From: CAIKBL01 sp964555355
Lineage (GTDB): Bacteria; Pseudomonadota; Gammaproteobacteria; Ga0077536
NCBI GenBank assembly: GCA_964555355.1
Contig: CAZKRY010000003.1
Location: 62,001-126,000 of the forward strand
DNA length: 64,000 nt
Reading direction: 5' to 3'
Within the stretch, counting starts at the first letter, position 1. Every line of letters starts with the position of its first letter. Shown piece by piece: positions 43,800 to 52,560 of this stretch. Below the pieces are notes generated by a model. That model saw only the letters and a program-made list of their open reading frames with translations, ran no database searches and was not told the origin of the DNA. Position numbers and translations under genes: made by a program.

Positions 43800-45146
43800 A
43801 TGAGCATAGGGACAAGTGTCGATCTGCCGGCGTTGATAAATCGGCACCGCATTTCGGGCTCACAGTTGCTCATCATAGGGTTATGCAGCCTAGTCGCCTT
43901 GCTCGATGGACTCGACACGCAGTCCATTGGGGTAGCCGCTCCCGCCATTGCTAAGTTGTTTGGCTTGGAGAAGCCGCAGTTAGGACCTATTTTTTCTGCC
44001 GGTTTGATCGGTGCCGCAATCGGCGCCTTAATTTTCGGCCCGCTCGCTGATCAGTTTGGGCGCAAACGTTTTCTCGTGCTCGCCACGTTGATTTTCGGCA
44101 TCTTCACCGTGCTCACCGCGTATTGCCCGAACTTTAAAACGATGCTGGCTTGCCGATTTGCCACCGGCTTAGGCCTCGGCGGCGCGCTACCTTGTTTTGT
44201 CGCGATCGCCTCGGAATTCGCACCGGTGCGCAATCGCGCCGCGGTCGTCACGCTAACCTGGGCGGCGTTCCCGTTAGGCGGCATGCTAGGGGGATTTTTA
44301 AACGCAACGTTGATCGAGCAATACGGTTGGCAAGCGATTTTTTACATCGGCGGTATCGCCCCATTAATTGTTGCGCTGCTGATCGCCGGTTTGTTGCCGA
44401 ATTCACTGCGACAAGAATATGGAACGGCGGCAGGTCAACGACGAATCGCAATCTTAGTTGAACGCATGTTCGGGCAACCCGTGTCGCCGGGAACGACTTT
44501 TTATAGCAGCGAACCGGCGCCATCGGGACAACCCGTTCGTCAACTTTTCGCCGACGGACGCGCAATTGGAACGTTGGTGCTATGGGTGCCTTTTTTTATG
44601 GCGTTCGGTTGTTTAACGGTGGTGGTGTTGTGGACGCCGACCTTGCTCACAACTTACGGAATCGCGCCGGCGGCGACGGCCAAAGTAGTTGCCTGCAATG
44701 GACTTGGGGCGGCGATTGGCATGGCGGTTGCGGGCACCTTGATGCAGAAATTTGGGGTCATTCGCACGCTTGTACCGTCCTTCGTACTGGGTGCGCTGGT
44801 CACCATTGCGCTGGGGCAGGAAGCGCATTCGGTGCCACTGGCTGCGTTGTTTACGGGGTTGGTTGGCTTATTCGTGGGACTAGGCGCCGCCGGCGCCGTC
44901 GCGCTCGCGGCGCTTGTTTATCCCGATGCGTTGCGCTCGACGGGTACCGGATGGGCGATGGGCGTCGGTCGCATCGGACAAGCGGTAGCCCCATTGATCG
45001 CCGGCGCCATGTTGGCGCGCCACTGGAATGTGCCCGACATCATGTTAGTGATTGGGCTAGCCCCGGCGATCGCGGCGCTTTTCATCATCATTTTGCGCCT
45101 ACACGCGGGGCATGATGTCATGGAAGTAACCCTCTCGGCGCGCTGA
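43800..45146 (+). CDS. MFS transporter, aromatic acid:H+ symporter type
   Basis: A 448-residue twelve-helix major facilitator permease. Family motifs include LDGLDTQSIGVAAPAIAKLF (with the DGxD of the first helix typical of aromatic acid symporters such as PcaK) and GPLADQFGRKRFL. It likely imports the aromatic acid used by the downstream oxygenase. It starts 34 bases after the ALDH gene and ends 3 bases before the oxygenase alpha gene. Confidence 0.9.
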   Translation: MSIGTSVDLPALINRHRISGSQLLIIGLCSLVALLDGLDTQSIGVAAPAIAKLFGLEKPQLGPIFSAGLIGAAIGALIFGPLADQFGRKRFLVLATLIFGIFTVLTAYCPNFKTMLACRFATGLGLGGALPCFVAIASEFAPVRNRAAVVTLTWAAFPLGGMLGGFLNATLIEQYGWQAIFYIGGIAPLIVALLIAGLLPNSLRQEYGTAAGQRRIAILVERMFGQPVSPGTTFYSSEPAPSGQPVRQLFADGRAIGTLVLWVPFFMAFGCLTVVVLWTPTLLTTYGIAPAATAKVVACNGLGAAIGMAVAGTLMQKFGVIRTLVPSFVLGALVTIALGQEAHSVPLAALFTGLVGLFVGLGAAGAVALAALVYPDALRSTGTGWAMGVGRIGQAVAPLIAGAMLARHWNVPDIMLVIGLAPAIAALFIIILRLHAGHDVMEVTLSAR

Positions 45147-45149
45147 ACG

Positions 45150-46397
45150 ATGACTAACGTCGCTCCCCAAAACCCTACAAGCCGCGCTACGTGGGCGGCG
45201 AATGATTATTCGCATATTCCGTACTGGCTTTATACGGATGAAGAAAATTTCGCAACCGAAATGGCGCGCATTTTTTGCGGCAAGAGTTGGTCATACGTAG
45301 GACTCGCCGCCGAACTGCCGACGCCGGGCAGTTATTTAACCACCCATATCGGCAATCGCCCGATCATCGTTTGCCGGAATCGGGATGGTGAGCTGCGCGC
45401 GTTTGCCAATCGCTGCGCCCACCGCGGTGTGAAGTTTTGCCGCACACACTTGGGCCAAGCCAATCGTTTTACCTGTCCCTATCACCAGTGGACGTATGAT
45501 CTCAACGGCGCGCTCAAAGGCGTACCGTTTCGCGATGGCGTGAAGGGACAAGGCGGCATGCCGGCGGATTTTGATCCCGCGAACCATGGGCTGCAGCTTT
45601 TACGCATCACCGAACACCACGGTGTTTTGTTCGCGTCTTTCGATCTAGAGATCGAAGATCTCCTCGCGTACTTAGGCGACAGTAATCAGTATTATTTTGA
45701 GCGCGTGTTCGATGGCCGCGAACTCAAAGTGCTTGGTTACTCGCGGCAGCTCATCCCGGGCAATTGGAAATTGATGTTTGAGAACATCAAAGATCCTTAC
45801 CACGCCTCGCTCCTGCATGTGTTTTTGGTGACCTTTGGTTTGTTTCGGGCGGATCAAGAATCGCAAGTAAAGATGGACCCGACCGGCCGCCATGGCCTGT
45901 TGATCTCGCGCCGCGGGGCACAGCAAGCGACGGAACACACCAAGGACATCGCGAATCTACGTACGGATTTTAAGTTGCGTGATCCGCGCTTGCTGGATCC
46001 GGTCAAGGAATTTAAAGATACCGCGACCGTCGTCATGCAGACGGTGTGGCCCAATTTAATTATTCAGCAGCAATCAAACACCATCGCCATGCGCCAAATT
46101 CAACCGCGCGATGCGGGTTCCTTTGAACTTGCGTGGACCTTTTTTGGTTATGCCGACGACGACGACGCGATGACGTTGCGGCGGTTGCGCCAAGCCAATT
46201 TGATGAGCGCTTCCGGACTTGTGTCCGGAGATGACAGCGAGGTCATCAAACTCGCGCAAGACGGGCTACGCCCCTACACGCATGAAGGCGCATTGCTCGC
46301 GATGGGCGGCCATGACACGCAAGACGAAAACCATATGGTGACGGAAGCCGCGATCCGCGCGTTTTACAAATATTATCGGCAGGTCATGGAGATCTGA
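45150..46397 (+). CDS. Ring-hydroxylating dioxygenase alpha subunit, NagG-like
   Basis: A 415-residue Rieske non-heme iron oxygenase large subunit. The Rieske ligands are in NRCAHRG and TCPYHQW, and the mononuclear iron site includes the His residues of IKDPYHASLLHVF. The pattern resembles salicylate 5-hydroxylase NagG more than naphthalene or benzoate dioxygenases, so oxidation of salicylate (or a similar hydroxybenzoate) to gentisate is the leading idea. Its beta subunit follows at once. The electron-transfer ferredoxin and reductase are not in the window. Confidence 0.9.
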   Translation: MTNVAPQNPTSRATWAANDYSHIPYWLYTDEENFATEMARIFCGKSWSYVGLAAELPTPGSYLTTHIGNRPIIVCRNRDGELRAFANRCAHRGVKFCRTHLGQANRFTCPYHQWTYDLNGALKGVPFRDGVKGQGGMPADFDPANHGLQLLRITEHHGVLFASFDLEIEDLLAYLGDSNQYYFERVFDGRELKVLGYSRQLIPGNWKLMFENIKDPYHASLLHVFLVTFGLFRADQESQVKMDPTGRHGLLISRRGAQQATEHTKDIANLRTDFKLRDPRLLDPVKEFKDTATVVMQTVWPNLIIQQQSNTIAMRQIQPRDAGSFELAWTFFGYADDDDAMTLRRLRQANLMSASGLVSGDDSEVIKLAQDGLRPYTHEGALLAMGGHDTQDENHMVTEAAIRAFYKYYRQVMEI

Positions 46398-46398
46398 G

Positions 46399-46875
46399 TT
46401 GGCCATCGCTATTAGTTTGCAGTTCGAGCTTGAAGACCTGTATTCGCGATATGCGAGTGCGCTCGACGACGGCCCGCTGGATGCGTGGCCGGATTTTTTT
46501 GCCGAACAATGCCTGTATCTGATTATTCCGCGCGAGAATGTCGAACTCGGCTATCCACTCGCCATCATGCGCTGCGAAAGCCGCGATATGCTGCGCGATC
46601 GCGTCACCGCGATTAAAGAAACGATGATGTACGAACCGCGTTACCTGCGTCATCACGTCACCAATCTGCGCGTCCTCAGTCGCGAACCCCAAAAACTCAC
46701 CGCCACCGCAAACTTTTCCGTCATCGAAGTCCTGCCGGAAGCGCTGCCGCGCATCCTGATGTGCGGGCGCTATCAAGACACGCTGGAACAGCACGATTCC
46801 ACTTGGCTCTTTACCGAACGCCGCTGTATTTTCGATTCAACGTTGGTTCCGAATTCGATTATCTATCCGATTTGA
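46399..46875 (+). CDS. Ring-hydroxylating dioxygenase beta subunit, NagH-like
   Basis: A 158-residue beta subunit of the NTF2-like type (opening FELEDLYSRYASALDDGPLD, ending RRCIFDSTLVPNSIIYPI). The ending resembles the small subunit NagH of salicylate 5-hydroxylase. It uses a TTG start at 46399, one base after the alpha subunit stop. It stabilises the hexamer rather than taking part in chemistry. Confidence 0.88.
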   Translation: MAIAISLQFELEDLYSRYASALDDGPLDAWPDFFAEQCLYLIIPRENVELGYPLAIMRCESRDMLRDRVTAIKETMMYEPRYLRHHVTNLRVLSREPQKLTATANFSVIEVLPEALPRILMCGRYQDTLEQHDSTWLFTERRCIFDSTLVPNSIIYPI

Positions 46876-46952
46876 GTCACCGGCTGCGCGCAAATTAGCC
46901 GAATATGGCGCGCATGCTGCAGCACAGTTCCGCGATACGACCGGCGCGACGA

Positions 46953-47730
46953 TTAACTCGCGTGCGCGCCACCAAACAGCATCTGCCCGCCGTCGACCGA
47001 CAACAACTGGCCAGTGGTCTGGCGCGCGGCGTCGCTCGCAAGGAACAAAATCGCGGCGGCAACGTCTTCCGGTTCGCCGATGCGATGTAGTGCAGTCTTG
47101 CGAATCTCGGATTCGATAGCGCCTTGATCGGCAAAGGTGTTGCGAATCATATCCGTACGTGTGGTGCCCGGTACGACGGCATTGACGCGGATGTTCCGCG
47201 CTCCCCATTCTGCGGCGAGTTGCAGCGTTAACTGATTGCCGGCGGCTTTCGAAATCACATACGGTCCGGAATTCGGGCGCGCCATCAGACTGGCAACCGA
47301 CGACAACGGGATCATGGCACCACCACCGTTCGCCGCCATCTATGGAAAAACCAACTGGCTCAAATGCCAGGGCGCCGTGAGATTCGCTTCCAACACCTTG
47401 TGCCACACGGCGAGCGGCACTTCCTGCATCGGCGCGAAGATTGGATTCACCGCCGCATTCGTCACCAGCACATCGATACGTCCGAACGCAGCGAGTGCGC
47501 CGACACTAATGCTTGGCGATCATCGGCCTCGCCAATATGGGCAGGATGGGCAATCGCCTCGAGTCCCTCACGATGAAATTCTTCTAGCGCAGCCGTACAG
47601 GCGGCAGGTTTGCGCGAGGAAAGCACCACCCACGCACCATCATCCTGGCGCTCGCGAACCCGATGCCACGCGTCGACCCGGTAATCAGCGCGACTTTGCG
47701 GTCAAGCCGAAACAATGAGTCGCTAGTCAC
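46953..47730 (-). pseudogene. SDR oxidoreductase pseudogene
   Basis: A GTG at 47730 with GGAG upstream begins a normal SDR N-terminus (VALITGSTRGIGFASA). The frame is then lost near 47640 and regained only in another frame (LSSRKPAACTAALEEFHREG). A second shift occurs near 47500, and an in-frame TAG stands just before MAANGGGAMIPLSSVASL near 47340. The rest (YVISKAAG, RVNAVVPGT, TTGQLLSVDGG) runs intact to the stop at 46953. Three independent lesions make this a clear pseudogene, opposite in strand to the neighbouring catabolic genes. Sequencing error cannot be excluded but would need three events. Confidence 0.85.
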
Positions 47731-48026
47731 GAGTTTCTCCTTTTTGGCGAGCGACCATTCTGGCGTGGCTTGACGGGGTGTTCAATTCGTTCGCCGGCAT
47801 GCGCAGCCAGGCGCGAGCAATTGTGAAGATCGCACCGGCGAGCAGAAATTTGTGTTTGATGTACGGTGACGGCCCGGCAGGCTAGATGGATACTCTCGGC
47901 AATGGATAAATCCGTCGATTCACGTTGGGGGCCACTGATCTTGTGGCGTTCGTTTAGGATTGCGATGAGATTTTCGGAGTCGCGCGGCGAGGTCGACCGC
48001 GGCTGATACGGAGAAAGGGGGAGCTG

Positions 48027-49376
48027 GTGACGAATCACATTCTCTGGGCAGGCGCGGCGCTTTGGTTCATGTTGGTTTTTGCGCATCACGCCTGGAAAAA
48101 CCTGCGGGTGTTCAATGCCACGCCTGGCAGCACCGATTTGACAGTCATACCGCTTGTCGGCGGAAGCGCCGGCGCGGCGGCCTGTTTGCTCGCACCTTGG
48201 CCATGGGCGGCCAAGGTTTGGTGGCTGCCTCTCATCGTAGATGTGGGAGCGCTGCCCTACGCGCTTATTGCCCTCGCCACTTCGTTCGCGGGTCGCGGCA
48301 CACCGCGGGAGGCACTGACTCCGGAACAACGCGCTGGCGCGGGCAGCGTGCTCGGCACGGCGGTGGGTGATGCCATGGGACTCGCCGCGGAAGGGCTTTC
48401 GCGTTCACGCCAGGCGCGGTTGTTGCCGCATTTGGAACGTTTCGGATTCCTGTTCGGCAAGGGCATGTGCTCTGACGATACCGAACATGCCTGCATGACG
48501 GCGCAGGCACTTCTCGGCGCCAGCGGTGACGCGGACCGATTTGCACGTGCCCTTGCGTTCAAACTGCGCTGGTGGCTAGCAGGCCTGCCGGCTGGTGTTG
48601 GGTTCGCCACGGCGCGCGCTATCTTAAAATTGTGGGTCGGAATCCCACCGGCGACGAGCGGCGTTACGTCGGCGGGTAACGGACCCGCCATGCGTGCCCC
48701 GTTGATCGGTGCATGCTACGGGCATGACTTGGCGCGCATGCGCGCATTGATCGAAGCATCCACGCATATCACGCACCGCGATCCGCGCGCCGTGCATGGT
48801 GCACTCGCCGTCGCGCTGGCTGCCCACCTCGCCGCGCGTGGGGACAGTGAGGTCACACCGGCCACATTCCGAACTACGCTCGCCGGACTCATCGGTCGCG
48901 ATAACACCACCTTCGTTGCAATCGATGCGGCCCTCGCGAGCGTGGAACGCAACGAACAAGAGACTACGTTTGCGGCTTCCATCGGCTGCGGCGATGGCGT
49001 CAGCGGGTTCATGTTGCATACGGTACCGGTGGTCATTCACGTTTGGCTGACGCACCAAAATGACTTTACGGGCGGAATACAAGCCATCATCCGCCTGGGC
49101 GGCGATACCGACAGCACGGCTGCCATACTAGGCGGCATCATCGGCGCGCGTGTGGGTCGCGCCGGCATTCCGGCGCGATGGCTGGACGATCTTCTGGAAT
49201 GGCCACGCTCGGTGAACTATATGGATGCGCTTGGTGCGCGCGCGGCGTCAACTGCTACGGAAAACACGATTGAACCGGAAATCCCGCTATTTGTTCTTGG
49301 TATCGTTCTACGCAACCTATTTTTTCTTGTGGTGGTGCTCGCACATGGCGTGCGCCGTCTACTGCCTCCTTATTGA
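48027..49376 (+). CDS. Membrane-anchored ADP-ribosylglycohydrolase
   Basis: A 449-residue protein with a GTG start behind GAAAGGGGGAG. Residues 1-90 contain two or three hydrophobic segments; the rest is an ADP-ribosylglycohydrolase (DraG-like) domain. Motifs for the Mg2+/ADP-ribose site are GSVLGTAVGDAMGLAAEGL, CSDDTEHACMTAQAL, SGVTSAGNGPAMRAP and LGGDTDSTAAILGG. A last hydrophobic segment (LGIVLRNLFFLVVVLAHGV) closes the protein. Such enzymes remove ADP-ribose from arginine or other targets; membrane anchoring at both ends is unusual. No nitrogenase or ADP-ribosyltransferase gene is near. Confidence 0.85.
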   Translation: MTNHILWAGAALWFMLVFAHHAWKNLRVFNATPGSTDLTVIPLVGGSAGAAACLLAPWPWAAKVWWLPLIVDVGALPYALIALATSFAGRGTPREALTPEQRAGAGSVLGTAVGDAMGLAAEGLSRSRQARLLPHLERFGFLFGKGMCSDDTEHACMTAQALLGASGDADRFARALAFKLRWWLAGLPAGVGFATARAILKLWVGIPPATSGVTSAGNGPAMRAPLIGACYGHDLARMRALIEASTHITHRDPRAVHGALAVALAAHLAARGDSEVTPATFRTTLAGLIGRDNTTFVAIDAALASVERNEQETTFAASIGCGDGVSGFMLHTVPVVIHVWLTHQNDFTGGIQAIIRLGGDTDSTAAILGGIIGARVGRAGIPARWLDDLLEWPRSVNYMDALGARAASTATENTIEPEIPLFVLGIVLRNLFFLVVVLAHGVRRLLPPY

Positions 49377-49473
49377 GGACTCTAGGACAATATCGTACCG
49401 CTAATTAAGGCATAATCAGGCGGCACCTAACGCGCCCGGCAATAATCCCATCCACTCGAGGAGTAAGGTCTCT

Positions 49474-50256
49474 ATGCAAGTTACATATAGCTTTACGGGC
49501 CAGAACGCACTCCTTATCGGCTGCACCACCGGCATCGGTCGCGCCACTGCATTCGCGTTTGCCAACGCCGGAGCTAATCTGTTCATCGCCGGCATTGGCG
49601 CCGAAGCTGGCCGGAGCCTCGTCGAAGAAATTCGCGCCAAACACGCCGTCGCCGTTGAGTTCTTGGAAGTTGACGTGCGAAGTGAGTCGGCGATGGTCGA
49701 GCTACATCAACGCGCGATCGAGCGTTTTGGACGTATCCATATTGCGTTCAACAATGCCGGGGTGTCGGGCAAGTCCGCGCCGGTACAAGAACTCACCGAA
49801 GCCGATTTCCAGCAACTTATTGACGTCAACCTCAAAGGCATATTTTTCGGCTTGAAGTACCAGGTACCCCACATGATCGCGAAGGGCGGCGGCGCGATTG
49901 TGAATACTTCTTCTTTATTTGGTGTTATGGGATTTGCCACCACTGCGGTGTATTGCGCAAGCAAGTGGGGAGTGATCGGCTTGACCAACTCTGTGGCATT
50001 GGAAGTCGCGCGCAAGAATATCCGTGTAAATGCTATCGCGCCCGGTTCCGTCATGACACCGCTCCTCACCGATATGTTCGGGAGCGCGCAAGCCGCTAAA
50101 GACACTGTGTTACCGATGATCCCCATGGGTCGAATTAGCGATCCGTCTGAGATTGCGCAATTGGTACTTTTTCTCGCGTCTGATGCCGCTTCGTTCATTA
50201 CCGGGCAAGCGGTGATAATCGACGGCGGTGGCTTCGTGGCCGGCGCTGACAAATAG
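49474..50256 (+). CDS. SDR-family oxidoreductase
   Basis: A 260-residue short-chain dehydrogenase. The cofactor motif is the variant IGCTTGIG, followed by NNAG and the YCASKWG catalytic Tyr/Lys pair, ending with ITGQAVIIDGGGF. A GAGGAGTAAGG ribosome site is present. It starts a rightward set of catabolic genes running to 55203. Confidence 0.93.
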   Translation: MQVTYSFTGQNALLIGCTTGIGRATAFAFANAGANLFIAGIGAEAGRSLVEEIRAKHAVAVEFLEVDVRSESAMVELHQRAIERFGRIHIAFNNAGVSGKSAPVQELTEADFQQLIDVNLKGIFFGLKYQVPHMIAKGGGAIVNTSSLFGVMGFATTAVYCASKWGVIGLTNSVALEVARKNIRVNAIAPGSVMTPLLTDMFGSAQAAKDTVLPMIPMGRISDPSEIAQLVLFLASDAASFITGQAVIIDGGGFVAGADK

Positions 50257-50274
50257 ACCCGCACAGACCGTACT

Positions 50275-51585
50275 GTGTCCACGACATCCAAGTCCGCCCC
50301 GACTCCGCCTTCAACGATGGTCGAAAACGCGGGCGCAAGCCCATGGTACCGCCAAGTCACGCACGCGCAGTGGCGCGCATACTGGGCAGTTCTTTTAGCA
50401 TGGATCGCGGCATCCTTTGACTTCAATATCCTTACTTTCATCATCATCGATATCCAACGCAGTTTTACTATTGATCGCGCACTGGCCGGCGCACTCGGTA
50501 CTGTCACATTGGTCATGCGTTTGATCGGAGGTACGTTGTCGGGCGCGGTGGCCGATCGCTTTGGGCGCAAGTTACCGCTATTACTGTCTTTGTTGTGGTT
50601 TTCTCTTTTCGCATGTCTCGCGGGCTTTTCCACCACCTATGCGATGCTGTTTGCGCTGCGTGCTCTGTTTGGACTCGGCATGGGTGGCGTGTGGGCCGCG
50701 GGTATGCCATTGGTTCTTGAACACTGGCCGACCAAATTGCGCGGTTTGGCGTCCGGCTTAATGCTTGGTGGTTGGTATTGGGGATATCTACTCGCTGCTG
50801 CCGCATTCCAGTTTTTGTTTCCGTGGTTAGATAATGCGCAACAGTCCGCGTGGCGGATCATGTTTTTTATTTGTGCGTTACCGGCGGGTTTAGCACTTTG
50901 GATTCGACTGCGCGTGCACGAAAGCCCGGTGTGGCTCGCGCAACAAACAAAGTTGCGATCGACTGCGGCGTCAAGCGGTCAAACCGTACCACGCGTCCCG
51001 CTGACACGGATTTTTGCGCCCGATCTACTGCGTACCACCTTGCATACAACGCTCGTCATAGGCGCGTTCATGTGCATTTATTACTCGGTTAATTTTTGGT
51101 ACCCGACCGTACTCCGTGACGCCGGACGGCCGGTGTTGCCGTATTTGATCGCCTTTAATATTGGCGCTATCACCGGTACCGCCGCGTGGGGCCGCTGGTC
51201 GGAAGGTCGGCTCGGCCGCCGCGGCGCAGTCACGATCACGGTGTTGCTTGGCGTGGCGTCGTTGCCGCTATATTTGCATGCGCGTGATCCGCTTTTGCTC
51301 GGCGCGGGCGCGTTACTGATGGGTTTTTTCGGCATGGGGATTTGGGGCATGGCGCCGGCGTTCAGCAACGAACAATTCCCGACCGAAGTGCGTGGCGTGG
51401 GGCCCGGCTTTTGTTATCACGCCGCCGCGGCGTTTGGCGCGTTGATGCCGTTGTTGCTCGGCGCGCTGCAAGACCACGGCTTTAAGGCGGTAGATGCCAT
51501 GAGTATCGCCATGGTGTGTTCAAGCGTCGCGGCGATGGGGATATGGCTCGGCCCGGAAACTCGGGGCCGCGAATTTACCGCCTAA
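50275..51585 (+). CDS. MFS transporter, sugar/organic-acid type
   Basis: A 436-residue twelve-helix permease of the MFS superfamily with GAVADRFGRKLPLLL between helices 2 and 3 and VHESPVWLAQ after helix 6, which is common in the metabolite:H+ symporter branch. It starts with GTG at 50275; an ATG at 50317 is also possible. Substrate likely an organic acid handled by the downstream genes. Confidence 0.87.
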   Translation: MSTTSKSAPTPPSTMVENAGASPWYRQVTHAQWRAYWAVLLAWIAASFDFNILTFIIIDIQRSFTIDRALAGALGTVTLVMRLIGGTLSGAVADRFGRKLPLLLSLLWFSLFACLAGFSTTYAMLFALRALFGLGMGGVWAAGMPLVLEHWPTKLRGLASGLMLGGWYWGYLLAAAAFQFLFPWLDNAQQSAWRIMFFICALPAGLALWIRLRVHESPVWLAQQTKLRSTAASSGQTVPRVPLTRIFAPDLLRTTLHTTLVIGAFMCIYYSVNFWYPTVLRDAGRPVLPYLIAFNIGAITGTAAWGRWSEGRLGRRGAVTITVLLGVASLPLYLHARDPLLLGAGALLMGFFGMGIWGMAPAFSNEQFPTEVRGVGPGFCYHAAAAFGALMPLLLGALQDHGFKAVDAMSIAMVCSSVAAMGIWLGPETRGREFTA

Positions 51586-51618
51586 ATTTCGATCCGGTAT
51601 TTGTAGTAGGAGAGCGTT

Positions 51619-52512
51619 ATGACGTCGCAGGTCATCGGTTTTATCGGGTTAGGTCGCATGGGCGGGCCTATGTCATCGCGATTGCAGGATCAAAACCATT
51701 CGCTTTGTGTGTACGACGTAAGTGAATCAGCGTCGGCGTCCGCCGTGGCGCGCGGCGCTCGAGCCATGACAAGTGTCGCGGCCGTCGCCGATCACGCGGA
51801 TATCGTGTTTCTAAGCCTGCCGAATCCGGATGTCGTGCAGCAGGTTTGCCTACAGAACGGCGGCCTCATTGAAGGCAAGCGCGTGAAGCGCATTGTCGAT
51901 TTTTCAACCATCGGCCCACGCACGGCCGCGCGCGTCGCCGAAGGACTAGCGGGACGCGGTATCGTTTACATCGATGCGCCGGTGAGCGGCGGGATTAAAG
52001 GTGCGCGCGAGGGAACGCTCGCGGTGATGGTCAGTTGTGCACCCGCAATTTACACCGAGCTGTCGCCGCTGTTATCGATATTCGGCAAGCCGTTTCATTT
52101 AGGCGATACTGCGGGACAAGCACAAACCATGAAGCTCGCCAATAACCTGCTCGCGGCGGCAGCGATCGCGTTAACTTCGGAAGCCATGGTCATGGGCGTT
52201 AAAGCCGGACTCAATCCCAAAGTGATGCTGGATGTGCTAAACGCCGGCTCCGGGCGTAATAGCGCTTCGCAAGATAAATTCCCGCGTGCCGTACTACCCG
52301 GAACGTTTGATTTCGGTTTTGCCACCGGCCTGTCGTACAAAGACGTACGCCTATGTATCGAAGAAGCCGAAGCGCTCGGCGTGCCGATGGTGTGCGGCGC
52401 CGCTGTACGCCAAATGCTTGCAATCACCAACGCGACCTATGGCGCAGAGTCAGACTTTACCTCGATATGTAAAGTTATCGAAGCATGGGCAGGGGTACAG
52501 GTTCGTGGTTAA
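51619..52512 (+). CDS. NAD(P)-dependent 3-hydroxyisobutyrate dehydrogenase-family
   Basis: A 297-residue beta-hydroxyacid dehydrogenase. Rossmann motif IGFIGLGRMGGPMSSRL, substrate block APVSGGIKGAREG, and catalytic Lys in AQTMKLANNLL are present. It acts on a 3-hydroxy acid (or glycerate/tartronate-type) using NAD(P). A TAGGAGAGC ribosome site precedes it. Confidence 0.93.
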   Translation: MTSQVIGFIGLGRMGGPMSSRLQDQNHSLCVYDVSESASASAVARGARAMTSVAAVADHADIVFLSLPNPDVVQQVCLQNGGLIEGKRVKRIVDFSTIGPRTAARVAEGLAGRGIVYIDAPVSGGIKGAREGTLAVMVSCAPAIYTELSPLLSIFGKPFHLGDTAGQAQTMKLANNLLAAAAIALTSEAMVMGVKAGLNPKVMLDVLNAGSGRNSASQDKFPRAVLPGTFDFGFATGLSYKDVRLCIEEAEALGVPMVCGAAVRQMLAITNATYGAESDFTSICKVIEAWAGVQVRG

Positions 52513-52560
52513 TGCACGCGTCTTCAACGCAACGCCAACGGTATTGACTGGGAGACTGTC

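Noticed and set aside
47727..48329. Minus-strand frame of 200 codons overlapping the ADP-ribosylglycohydrolase start
   Set aside because: Arginine/proline-rich shadow of a GC-rich gene; the stretch 47731-48026 shows no other gene.
49707..50636. Minus-strand frame of 309 codons spanning the SDR and MFS genes
   Set aside because: Overlaps two well-supported genes on the other strand and has no recognisable domain.
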